Positions 1 through 7,102 of a stretch of 14,520 nt of DNA are shown piece after piece (the stretch's first letter is position 1; the number at the start of each line of letters is the position of its first letter). The stretch covers positions 1 through 14,520 of the forward strand of contig PUOI01000459.1 of the NCBI GenBank assembly GCA_003552765.1. Reading direction: 5' to 3'. The DNA comes from Candidatus Hydrogenedentota bacterium (lineage in GTDB: Bacteria; Hydrogenedentota; Hydrogenedentia; Hydrogenedentales; SLHB01). The position numbers were made by a program, and so were the translations under genes. Under the pieces are notes generated by a model that was not told the origin of the DNA, did no database searches, and saw nothing but the letters and a program-made list of their open reading frames with translations.

Positions 1-683
1 CAGTCGACTTCTTCCCGGGGCGGCTCGGGCTCGGGATCGCGCCAATCGTGGGTCATGTACGCGTCGTCCCATGGCGCGATATGCGCGTAGGCGGTATGCA
101 CATCGCCAAGCCGGCCGGTGCGCGCCATTTCCATGCAGAATATGTGATGCGCCTCGCTCAGGCGCTGGGTGCAGGTCTGATAGACGCGATCGTAGCGTCG
201 TGCAGCTTTCACCACCTGTTGTCCCTCGGCGACCGTCATGGAGGAGGGCTTTTCGCTGAACACGTCCTTGCCTGCCCGCATGGCCATGATGGAAGCCGGG
301 CCGTGCCAGCGATCGCCCGTGGCGATCAACACGGCGTCGATGTCACTCCGCTCCTCCAAGAACTCGCGGATATCCATATAGGTGGCGCAGTCATTGTCGC
401 CGTAACGCTGATCCACCTCTTCCTTGACGGCGTCCCGCCGCTGTTTCCGCACGTCGCAGACCGCAACCATGCGGACATCGTCCTCCTCCATCATCCATCG
501 CATGACGTGCGCGCCGCGGCCCCCGATGCCGATGCCGCCTAGCAGAATGCGATCGCTGGGCGGAACCGCGCCGGCCCGCCCCACCACTGAAGCAGGAACG
601 ATCGATGGTCCCACCGCCACAGCCACACTCGCGGCCGCCGCAGACTTGAGAAAACCTCGCCGGCTTACCTTATCTCGTTGCAT
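1..683 (-). CDS. Gfo/Idh/MocA family oxidoreductase with Tat signal (3' end outside window)
   Basis: This is the N-terminal part (227 codons) of an NAD(P)-dependent oxidoreductase of the Gfo/Idh/MocA type, which usually acts on sugars or cyclitols; the substrate is unknown. I translated it from the minus strand. Residues 7-13 read SRRGFLK, a twin-arginine export motif, followed by a hydrophobic Ala/Val stretch (14-25) and an Ala/Pro-rich cleavage region, so it is probably exported folded with its cofactor. A Rossmann start (ILLGGIGIGGRG, 46-57), a strand ending VAVCD (73-77) and the family EKP motif (144-146) are all present. ATG 683 is chosen because AAGGAG lies at 698-693 and the Tat motif then sits right at the N terminus. 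An in-frame ATG at 809 would add 42 residues and is less likely. No partner gene is visible on this side. Confidence 0.9.
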   Translation of the reverse strand, partial: MQRDKVSRRGFLKSAAAASVAVAVGPSIVPASVVGRAGAVPPSDRILLGGIGIGGRGAHVMRWMMEEDDVRMVAVCDVRKQRRDAVKEEVDQRYGDNDCATYMDIREFLEERSDIDAVLIATGDRWHGPASIMAMRAGKDVFSEKPSSMTVAEGQQVVKAARRYDRVYQTCTQRLSEAHHIFCMEMARTGRLGDVHTAYAHIAPWDDAYMTHDWRDPEPEPPREEVD

Positions 684-1073
684 CTTCTTCCTCTCCTTAA
701 ACAGTTGGGCCAATTCTTGCCCCGCTAACGCTCGCGCGTTCCATACCTTGACGCACAATGTTTCCCGAAAAACGTTGCACGTCTCGGAGGTGAACTTGAG
801 TGCTCCCATTGTGAACCTCTATAGAAGAGAAAAGCAAGCCCATTACAGGCGTTCAATCCCGCATGGGGGCCTATGCTACATGTCAGAGCACCCCGGCGCG
901 CTAGCGCCACCTCAGTCCAACAGGATGGATTTATCGCGACATCATTCCAGGCCAAGACGCATCGAATCTCGATTAACCGCGGTTTGAGCGCTGGTGAAAC
1001 CCCGGTGGAAGAGCCCCAATCGCCGGATAGGCATTCGCAAGAACCGTATCGTCGCCTTCTGCGCGGCCCATAA

Positions 1074-1098
1074 ATGCCGGCGAGACGCCGGCGGTACG
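1074..1098. repeat. GCCGGC hairpin repeat, copy 1
   Basis: Two GCCGGC blocks, themselves palindromic, are separated by GAGAC and followed by GGTACG, so the element can fold into a 6-bp hairpin with a 5-nt loop. It matches 22 of 25 bases of the copy at 8809-8833. It lies in the intergenic region, outside any gene. This looks like a dispersed REP-like repeat; with only two copies in view, the family assignment is inference. Confidence 0.6.
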
Positions 1099-1204
1099 TC
1101 CTCACCCATTCGGTAAGGAGAACTTTCTCTTTCCGGCCCTGACAATGCGGACAGCAAGATGGATCGGGCTGACTTATGCGGCGATTGGTGGAAGAAGCAG
1201 GCCA

Positions 1205-1234
1205 TGGACGCTTGGGATAACGCAATGCTATGAT
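1205..1234 (+). promoter_or_regulatory. Candidate sigma70-type promoter with extended -10
   Basis: TGGACG (1205-1210, 4 of 6 to TTGACA) is followed after 18 bp by TATGAT (1229-1234, 5 of 6 to TATAAT). A TG dinucleotide at 1226-1227 forms an extended -10. A start near 1241 would leave a leader of about 63 nt before ATG 1304. The call rests on consensus matching only. Confidence 0.45.
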
Positions 1235-1303
1235 AAAGTCATACTTCGGCGGCAATGCCCGCCCTTCAACGTCATCACACTGCTGCAAGGAAGACTCAAG
1301 GCC

Positions 1304-2392
1304 ATGAAAGACTCCATCCCCCGCTCCCCCACTGCCGCGGACCTGAAGCCGGTGCTTGAACGGGCCAAGGCCTTTCACAAGCAAGAACCATGGCGGCATA
1401 TCCCGAGCGATGACCTCTTCGCCATCGAGGATCCCGTCACCGGCAAGCGCCTGTATTGCTCGGTATTCGGCAATCTCGACGAGATGTACGCCTTGAATGT
1501 GTACCCTGGCGAGGCGGGCTTGGCGTCGTTCGCCGCCTTTCTCTCCATGCAGGAAATCTCATTGCTGGCCGGACACCATTATCTGGCGCAACAGGACCTT
1601 ATCCAACTCGAATACACGGACCGGGAAAACCTTACTTCGGAGGAATGGAAATCCATCAAGGAAACCGGCGTCGCGTTTCGGGGCCGGCGAGCCTGGCCTC
1701 AAATGACACGCTACAGACCCGGCTATGCTCCCGGTCCACTAAACCCCGCGGATCTTCGGCTCCTTCACCTTGCGCTAGAGAAAGTCGGAGAGATCGCCGG
1801 CCAGGTGGGCGAGGGAGTCTTGGACTTGAGGCCAGTCATGGACGAGGACGGCATCACCATTTTTGTGCGGACGCCCAAAAAAACGAAAGACGGAACGCTA
1901 ACCTGGCGGGATGAGTGGGACACCGTACCCCTTGTGCTTCCTGGCGAGGAATACGACGGGGAGGCGCTCCCCTATGACGAATTGCGCCTCGGCCGCATCA
2001 AGCGGGCGGGGTATCCCCGTCACAACGCCCCCTGGGAAGTACACACTGGGTATCTCATGCTGCCCCTGGAGCCTGAATCCGATGCGGAAGAGTGCGAACT
2101 CCCCACCCTGCCGCATATCCAAGCTATCATGGAAGAGGAAAAGGGGTTCGCGCTATACATGTTCATCACTGCCGCCCAGGGAGCGCGCGAAACCCTAGCA
2201 GAGGCGTTTCTGGATGCGATTGAGGAGATGGAGGCCATACCTCAGACCGTCCACGTGCTCACGCCGGAAGCAGAGACGGCCATGACCAGCATCTGCGATG
2301 CCCTTGAGATAGACGTGATCGCCGCCGAAACCCTTCCTCTTATCGAGAAGCTAATCCGTGGATTCATGGAAGACTTCGCGATGAAATCCTAG
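1304..2392 (+). CDS. DUF7309/DUF6930-like protein of unknown function
   Basis: A 362-aa soluble protein with no signal peptide or membrane segment. Residues 41-80 (IEDPVTGKRLYCSVFGNLDE and the following MYALNVYPGE) have the style I associate with DUF7309, and residues about 215-350 resemble the DUF6930 partner domain. No function is established for this pairing as far as I know. The frame is open back to 1145, but ATG 1304 is preferred: AAGGA lies at 1288-1292, the protein-like composition starts there, and a promoter candidate (1205-1234) lies between the two possible starts. It appears monocistronic and converges with plsY with 15 bp between the stop codons. The family call is from memory of sequence style and is moderate; that the frame is a real gene is near certain. 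Confidence 0.85.
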   Translation: MKDSIPRSPTAADLKPVLERAKAFHKQEPWRHIPSDDLFAIEDPVTGKRLYCSVFGNLDEMYALNVYPGEAGLASFAAFLSMQEISLLAGHHYLAQQDLIQLEYTDRENLTSEEWKSIKETGVAFRGRRAWPQMTRYRPGYAPGPLNPADLRLLHLALEKVGEIAGQVGEGVLDLRPVMDEDGITIFVRTPKKTKDGTLTWRDEWDTVPLVLPGEEYDGEALPYDELRLGRIKRAGYPRHNAPWEVHTGYLMLPLEPESDAEECELPTLPHIQAIMEEEKGFALYMFITAAQGARETLAEAFLDAIEEMEAIPQTVHVLTPEAETAMTSICDALEIDVIAAETLPLIEKLIRGFMEDFAMKS

Positions 2393-2407
2393 CCGACCCT
2401 GTCTTCG

Positions 2408-3031
2408 CTAGAACTTGTGCTCTTCGCCGCGCATGATGCGTTGGATGTTGGTGCGGTGGCGAATGATGACCACCGCAACCATGAGAAGGACCACGCCGCG
2501 GATGACGGGATCGTGTTCGAGGTGCGTCAGCGGATCGCGCTCCAGAATCAGAACGAGCGCGCCGATGACGGCGGCCGCGGTTATGCTCCCCGCGCTTACC
2601 ATTCGGCTGAGGCCCGCCACCGTCGCGAACACCGCGATGCCCGTGATGGTTGAAACGGGAATCAACGCAAGCAACACGCCCGCGCTCGTCGCCACGCCCT
2701 TGCCGCCATGGAACCGGAGGAAGACGGACCAGGTGTGCCCGGCGATGGCGGCCGCGCCGCAAGCCAAGGGCGCGTGCGCCCACGTACTCAAGGCGCCCAG
2801 GACCAACACGGCGATCGCGCCTTTGAGGACATCCCCGGCCAAAGCCAGCGCGCCGAACTTCTTCCCCAGCACGCGCAACGTGTTGGTGGCGCCGATGTTT
2901 TGGCTTCCGTGTTCGCGAATGTCGATGCCGCGCCACGCCTTGCCCATCCACAGGCCGGTGGGGATGGAGCCCAAGACGTAGGATACGAGAATGGCCGCCG
3001 CGGTCACGAACACTTCAGAGGCGTCCATCAT
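2408..3031 (-). CDS. plsY: Glycerol-3-phosphate acyltransferase PlsY
   Basis: An integral inner-membrane enzyme that transfers an acyl group from acyl-phosphate to glycerol-3-phosphate to make lysophosphatidic acid, the first step of phospholipid synthesis in most bacteria. All three conserved loops are present in 207 aa, the usual length: GSIPTG (21-26), HGSQNIGATN (41-50) and GGKGVATSAG (109-118), with hydrophobic segments between them. The C terminus RHRTNIQRIMRGEEHKF is typical of the family. The start codon overlaps the der stop in an ATGA arrangement, so translation is probably coupled; a second ATG follows directly and could equally be used. PlsX, which supplies acyl-phosphate, is not in the window. 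Confidence 0.97.
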   Translation of the reverse strand: MMDASEVFVTAAAILVSYVLGSIPTGLWMGKAWRGIDIREHGSQNIGATNTLRVLGKKFGALALAGDVLKGAIAVLVLGALSTWAHAPLACGAAAIAGHTWSVFLRFHGGKGVATSAGVLLALIPVSTITGIAVFATVAGLSRMVSAGSITAAAVIGALVLILERDPLTHLEHDPVIRGVVLLMVAVVIIRHRTNIQRIMRGEEHKF

Positions 3032-4389
3032 GGTTTGGGCTCTCCTTCGCGAAGTTCAATCCGAATGGGGACTCCCGCGAAGTTGTAGCGTTGCCGGAGC
3101 TGGTTTTCGATGAACCGCAGGTAACTGAAGTGGAACAGCTTCTTCTGATTGACGAAGAACACGAAGACCGTGGGCTTCACGCTGGCTTGGGTCGCGTAAC
3201 GAATCTTCGCCTGTTGCCTGTCATACATCGCCGCGCTGGGCGCTTTCCGCCGCAGATCTTGCACGAGCCGGTTCAATTCGCCCGTGCTCACGCGGAATTC
3301 CGAGGCTTCCGCCACGCGGTCCACGTACTCAAACGTGGTGAACAAGCGCTGCCGCGTGAGGTTGGAGACGGTGAGGGAAGGAACGTCCTTAAGGTAAGGC
3401 GCCTTGTACCCCAACTCTTCTTTTAGCTCCTTGAAACGCGTTTCCTTGTCGTCGACGAGATCCCACTTCGTCCACACGAGAATGTGCGCACGGCCTTGTT
3501 CCTGTATGTAGCCGAGAATGCGCTTGTCCTGCTCGGTGATCCCTTCGGTGGCGTCCATCATCAGCAGGCAGACATCGGCCCGGCGCACCGCCCGCAGGGA
3601 TCGGCTGACGCTGAACCGTTCGACGTCTTCGTGAATGCCCGCCTTACGCCGTAGGCCCGCCGTGTCGATAAGTAGGTAATCCTTGCCCTTCCAATGGAAC
3701 TCCACGTCGATGGCGTCACGGGTGGTGCCGGGAACCTCGGTGACGATGGTGCGTTCTTCGTTCAGAATGGCGTTGATGAAGCTGGACTTGCCCGTGTTAG
3801 GCTTACCCACGATGGCGACGCGGGTCCGGCCGGGAAGCTCGTGCTCTTCAGATTCGTCAACTGGCGTTGGCGGGGCCTTGGGCAAATGCGCCAGCACGGC
3901 GTCCATCAAGTCCCCAATGCCAATCCCATGGGTGGAGGATACGGGATAGGGCTCGCCCAGTCCGAGGCTGTAGAACTCGACGGCGTGCATTTCCAGATTG
4001 GGGTTGTCGAGCTTATTGGCCGCCAGCACCACGGGCTTGCCCAGGCGCAGGAGGTAATCGCGGACTTCCTCGTCGGTCCGCGTGATTTCGCCTTGGGCAT
4101 CCACCACGAATAGGATGACATCGGCCTCCTCCAACGCCGCCTGGACTTGCTCCTGTATCTTCCGGGTGATGGGATCCACGGGGTCGTCCACCACACCGCC
4201 CGTGTCTACCAGAGCAAACCGGCGATCCTCCCAAACCGCCTCGCCATACGTGCGATCGCGGGTAATCCCCTCCTCCCCATGCACGATGGCGCGTTGCTTG
4301 CCAATCAAGCGGTTGAACAATGTGGATTTGCCCACGTTGGGCCGTCCACACACGGCGACAAGGGGCAGCTTCTTCTTTCGAGCAGTCAC
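3028..4389 (-). CDS. der: Ribosome biogenesis GTPase Der (EngA)
   Basis: A double-GTPase that binds the 50S subunit during assembly. The protein is 453 aa, normal for the family. First G domain: G1 GRPNVGKST (15-23), G3 DTGG (62-65), G4 NKLD (125-128). Second G domain: G1 GKPNTGKSS (195-203), G3 DTAG (242-245), G4 TKWD (307-310). A C-terminal KH-like domain spans about 350-446 and contains KIRYATQ, TVFVFFVN and NQLRQRYNFAGVPIRIE. The start is GTG at 4389; no clear Shine-Dalgarno sequence precedes it, but the first G domain begins 14 residues later, as in relatives. It overlaps plsY by 4 nt and probably shares its transcript. Confidence 0.98.
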   Translation of the reverse strand: MTARKKKLPLVAVCGRPNVGKSTLFNRLIGKQRAIVHGEEGITRDRTYGEAVWEDRRFALVDTGGVVDDPVDPITRKIQEQVQAALEEADVILFVVDAQGEITRTDEEVRDYLLRLGKPVVLAANKLDNPNLEMHAVEFYSLGLGEPYPVSSTHGIGIGDLMDAVLAHLPKAPPTPVDESEEHELPGRTRVAIVGKPNTGKSSFINAILNEERTIVTEVPGTTRDAIDVEFHWKGKDYLLIDTAGLRRKAGIHEDVERFSVSRSLRAVRRADVCLLMMDATEGITEQDKRILGYIQEQGRAHILVWTKWDLVDDKETRFKELKEELGYKAPYLKDVPSLTVSNLTRQRLFTTFEYVDRVAEASEFRVSTGELNRLVQDLRRKAPSAAMYDRQQAKIRYATQASVKPTVFVFFVNQKKLFHFSYLRFIENQLRQRYNFAGVPIRIELREGEPKP

Positions 4390-4455
4390 GGTTTTGAATG
4401 GTTCCCAACTAAGTCAAAATCAACACACGGCACGCGGAAGGACCGGACAGCCCAG

Positions 4456-4485
4456 AGTATACGCTGAACCCAGGGCGGCAGTCAC
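4456..4485 (-). promoter_or_regulatory. Candidate promoter for der-plsY
   Basis: On the minus strand GTGACT (4485-4480, 4 of 6 to TTGACA) is separated by 18 bp from TATACT (4461-4456, 5 of 6 to TATAAT). The predicted start near 4449 gives a leader of about 60 nt before the GTG of der. It sits in the 129-bp gap behind the upstream membrane protein gene, which suggests that der-plsY can be transcribed independently. Confidence 0.4.
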
Positions 4486-4518
4486 GCTTTAAACGGGTAC
4501 GATTACCTCAAGAGCCCC

Positions 4519-6090
4519 TCACGGCCTCCGGATGTCCCACTCGGGCGGCCCGTGCAATAGATATTCGGGCAAACGCTGATTACGCGGGATGATCCGCACG
4601 CGGAAGCGTTCCTCTTCCACCATCGTCAGCGTCACCGTGGCCTCCGGGTATTCGGAGGTATCCCGCTCCAGGCTCCAGCCGTACGGCCATGGAACAACGT
4701 CAATAGGACGTTTGCCCCGGATCTCCAGCAGCGCGTAGTGCGGCGCCCACTCCAAGACCTCGATGTCCATGACGCCGGGGCGCTTGTAGTGAAGCGGAAA
4801 CAGAGCCACATGTGGAACTTGTTGGCTGAAGGGCGTGTCATGGGACAAGGCTTCGGACAACATCATGGGCGCGCCAAGGTGGTACTGGAAATCGGGGGCT
4901 AGGGCGAAGGGCGTGTCCGGTCGGGCCTCTTCATGGGCTTGCGCCGCCGCCTGTACCTCCTGGACGGCTTGACCCGCATGATGCCACGCAAGATTCACGC
5001 GAATCTGAAGCACAAAGAACGTGATGGCCAGCACCGTCGTGGCCCAGACGACGACGGACCGCCATTTGGGGTGATCCATGATGCGATGGCACAGCGCCAC
5101 AAAGGCGAGACAGAACAAAGCGCTCTCCAAAAGGAGTTGTCCCCCGCCCGTCATATGCACGGGATCCACTTCGGGACCGCCATGATAGAGGCGCAGCCCC
5201 ACCATTCCCAGAAGCCCAAACAAGATAGCGGGCCGCCGGGCCTTGCGGTATATCAACGCCACGCACACCAACACAGCGCCGCCCGCGGTCCAACTTAGCG
5301 CGGGAACCTCGTGCAGCGTGCGGGCGGTTTCCGGGAGAAAGCCGATGGGATAGAACACGAAATACAGCGGCGTGAACATGACGCCCAAGTCATAGGGTTG
5401 ATCGGCCAAGGCCCGGAAATGCGTGGCCGCGGCCAGGATCGTGATGAGGGCAAACGGGATCAAGCGAATCGGCGCACGGTCTTCCCGCGGCACAATAAGC
5501 CATTCGTACAAGGCGATGACCAGCACGAGGGCCAGGTTAGCCTTGAACGGCGCCACCGCGATGAAGAACGCCATGACGCTTATGGCGATCCGTCTGCGGG
5601 CGGGAAAGCGGATGTGGGCCGCATAGAACGCGAGGCTCATCAGCGCGAAGAACGCCGGCAGCAAATCCACCATGCCGGAGATGTTAAGCACGGCCTCGGT
5701 ATGAACCGGATTGGCCATGAACAGCGTGGCCGCGAGAACGCCCAGCCAAATGGGCCCTCGCACGGTAAGATTCACGAAACCGTACGTGGCGAGCATGCAC
5801 CCATAGAGCAGGAACAGATTGATTAGGATGTATCCCATGGTCCACGCGCCAAATAGGTCCATCTGCCACGCAAAGACGGGCGCGACAACGCGCGGCATGG
5901 TCCCGGCGAGGTCCGCCATCGCGGCGTAATCCCGGCCAAGCGGATACACCCACAATCCCCATGCAAACACGAGGAGCAGATACACCAGCATGCTGACGGC
6001 GTCGTATCCCACCTTGTAGGTGCGCCTCAGCCGCACGAGGATGGGTTCCCGGGTGTTTTCGGCAAGGTTGTTCTCGGAAAGCGTGTTCAT
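4519..6090 (-). CDS. Polytopic membrane protein, TMTC-like GT-C glycosyltransferase family (predicted)
   Basis: A 523-aa protein with roughly 10-12 predicted membrane segments (for example 32-52, 84-106, 139-159, 184-203, 208-225, 265-281, 318-335, 346-364) and a soluble C-terminal part from about 370. The block NPVHTEAVLNISGMVDLL (127-144) closely resembles the HPVHTEAV...GR.DLL signature of TMTC/DUF1736-type GT-C proteins, which use polyprenyl-phosphate sugars to glycosylate exported proteins or glycans. Unlike eukaryotic TMTCs it carries no visible TPR repeats; the tail (about 395-523) looks like a small mixed alpha/beta domain instead. ATG 6090 is chosen over an in-frame TTG at 6120; neither has a clear ribosome binding site. 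Donor and acceptor are unknown, and a non-catalytic role cannot be excluded. Confidence 0.8.
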   Translation of the reverse strand: MNTLSENNLAENTREPILVRLRRTYKVGYDAVSMLVYLLLVFAWGLWVYPLGRDYAAMADLAGTMPRVVAPVFAWQMDLFGAWTMGYILINLFLLYGCMLATYGFVNLTVRGPIWLGVLAATLFMANPVHTEAVLNISGMVDLLPAFFALMSLAFYAAHIRFPARRRIAISVMAFFIAVAPFKANLALVLVIALYEWLIVPREDRAPIRLIPFALITILAAATHFRALADQPYDLGVMFTPLYFVFYPIGFLPETARTLHEVPALSWTAGGAVLVCVALIYRKARRPAILFGLLGMVGLRLYHGGPEVDPVHMTGGGQLLLESALFCLAFVALCHRIMDHPKWRSVVVWATTVLAITFFVLQIRVNLAWHHAGQAVQEVQAAAQAHEEARPDTPFALAPDFQYHLGAPMMLSEALSHDTPFSQQVPHVALFPLHYKRPGVMDIEVLEWAPHYALLEIRGKRPIDVVPWPYGWSLERDTSEYPEATVTLTMVEEERFRVRIIPRNQRLPEYLLHGPPEWDIRRP

Positions 6091-6138
6091 GGAGGCAGAG
6101 TCTACCGGCGGCGCGCTCAAAGTTCAATCGGGCTGACT

Positions 6139-6168
6139 TTGCGGCTTGTGACTCCACTCCGCTACAAT
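6139..6168 (+). promoter_or_regulatory. Candidate promoter for the 6242-10875 gene row
   Basis: TTGCGG (6139-6144, 3 of 6 to TTGACA) and TACAAT (6163-6168, 5 of 6 to TATAAT) are spaced by 18 bp in the 151-bp divergent intergenic region. A start near 6175 would leave a leader of about 67 nt before ATG 6242. The -35 match is weak, so this rests mainly on the -10 element and its position. Confidence 0.33.
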
Positions 6169-6241
6169 ACTGCTGGAACGAGCCACCGCCGGGAACAGTC
6201 CCCAATCCGGCGAGTTTTGCAGTCACACGCTTCCGATTGGA

Positions 6242-6739
6242 ATGACCCCCATGAGAGATTACAGCGAACTACGCGAGATTTATCGGCTAACCAAAATCAT
6301 ACGCACGCCCACGTATGGCATCGTGAGCGGTTACCACACGTTGCCCTACATCTGCCTGGGCGTGGGCATCGAATCCGACCATCAAACCACGGAGGTTCGG
6401 GGCACGATTCATGTCTCCCCCCGGTTTATTGTGAAGCCGGCGCATTACGAGCCGAGTTACGGCGACATTTTTGGAGAGGATAATGTGGACGCGGCGCTCA
6501 TGGGGCGGGTCTTCGGGTTCATGGGGTTCCGGAACAAACCCGTGGAATGCAAGTCCGACGAGATCGAAGTCCGCCATGTCGACAGCGACCTCGACCGGCG
6601 CTTGAACGAGGTGCTTGATGAGCGGGAGCGCCGGGAAGACATCACCACGGGCGTCATCGTAACGCCAGACAGCCGCTATTACCCCATCTCGGTGGAGCGT
6701 TTCATATCGACTATTCTGGAAGACGAATTCAACGTCTAA
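6242..6739 (+). CDS. Conserved-looking hypothetical protein, 165 aa
   Basis: I do not recognise a characterised family. The product is a soluble protein with no signal peptide or membrane segment and an even mix of charged and hydrophobic residues, as expected of a real cytoplasmic protein. Notable stretches are LPYICLGVGIE (35-45), IHVSPRFIVKP (56-66) and YGDIFGE (73-79); the C-terminal third is acidic and Arg-rich. ATG 6242 and ATG 6251 are both possible starts, and neither has a strong Shine-Dalgarno sequence. The next gene begins 18 bp after its stop, so the two are probably cotranscribed. It is divergent from the GT-C-like gene. Confidence 0.82.
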   Translation: MTPMRDYSELREIYRLTKIIRTPTYGIVSGYHTLPYICLGVGIESDHQTTEVRGTIHVSPRFIVKPAHYEPSYGDIFGEDNVDAALMGRVFGFMGFRNKPVECKSDEIEVRHVDSDLDRRLNEVLDERERREDITTGVIVTPDSRYYPISVERFISTILEDEFNV

Positions 6740-6757
6740 CGCGAAAGGACCGCGATT

Positions 6758-7033
6758 ATGAAGAGCGCCTACGAAAAGGCAATGGAGAAGCTTGAAGAAG
6801 AATCGGGCCCCCTCAAGAAGCTGACCGATGAACAACGCGAACAGATCGCGGCCATCGAGAGCAAGTACGACGCCCAAGCCGCGGAAACGCGCCTCAATTA
6901 TGAGCAGCGAATTGCCTCGGCTGACCCAGGCGAAGCGGAACGGCTCACGGCGGATTTGCAGGACGAGCTGGCCAAGATTGAAGAGCTGCGGGAGCAGAAG
7001 CGCCAAGCCATCTGGGACGAGGCCGAGGGCTAA
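6758..7033 (+). CDS. Small helical (coiled-coil) protein, 91 aa
   Basis: The product is almost wholly charged and helical: Glu, Lys, Gln, Arg and Ala dominate, with heptad-like patterns at about 22-55 (LTDEQREQIAAIESKYDAQ) and 58-88 (LTADLQDELAKIEELREQ). There are no Cys residues and no membrane segments. Similar short proteins beginning MKSAYE.AME.LE are, from memory, common in planctomycete-like and Hydrogenedentota genomes without an assigned role. A strong ribosome binding site AAAGGA (6744-6749) lies 8 nt before the ATG. Being only 18 bp downstream of the 165-aa gene, it probably shares its transcript. A scaffold or adaptor role is a guess only. Confidence 0.85.
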   Translation: MKSAYEKAMEKLEEESGPLKKLTDEQREQIAAIESKYDAQAAETRLNYEQRIASADPGEAERLTADLQDELAKIEELREQKRQAIWDEAEG

Positions 7034-7102
7034 TCCAGCAGCACGGCAAATACAGCGGAGGGATGACGGTTTGCGGGATGCGGGAGTAAAGGCGGGAACC
7101 CT

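Larger units (their letters stand above)
684..1303. other. 620-bp intergenic region between divergent genes
   Basis: No gene is supported here. A long minus-strand frame (725-1399) crosses the stretch, but its product is rich in Arg, Cys and Trp, matches no family I know and overlaps the start of the plus-strand gene. What can be seen: the ribosome binding site of the minus-strand oxidoreductase (698-693), a 10-bp perfect palindrome AACCGCGGTT (975-984), a GCCGGC hairpin repeat (1074-1098) and a candidate promoter for the plus-strand gene (1205-1234). The stretch could also hold decayed sequence. Confidence 0.6.

Noticed and set aside
725..1399. A 224-codon open frame on the minus strand across the intergenic region
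   Set aside because: Its composition (many Arg, Cys and Trp residues) is not protein-like, it overlaps the 5' end of a well-supported plus-strand gene, and part of it is translated GCCGGC repeat.
2389..2411. CTAGC...GCTAG inverted repeat between the convergent stops as a terminator
   Set aside because: The stem is only 5 bp with a 13-nt loop and no T-run follows on either strand.
1163..6151. A shared ATCGGGCTGACTT 13-mer upstream of two plus-strand genes (near 1167 and 6127)
   Set aside because: One 13-base match is expected by chance in a window this long, and its position relative to the two promoter candidates differs.
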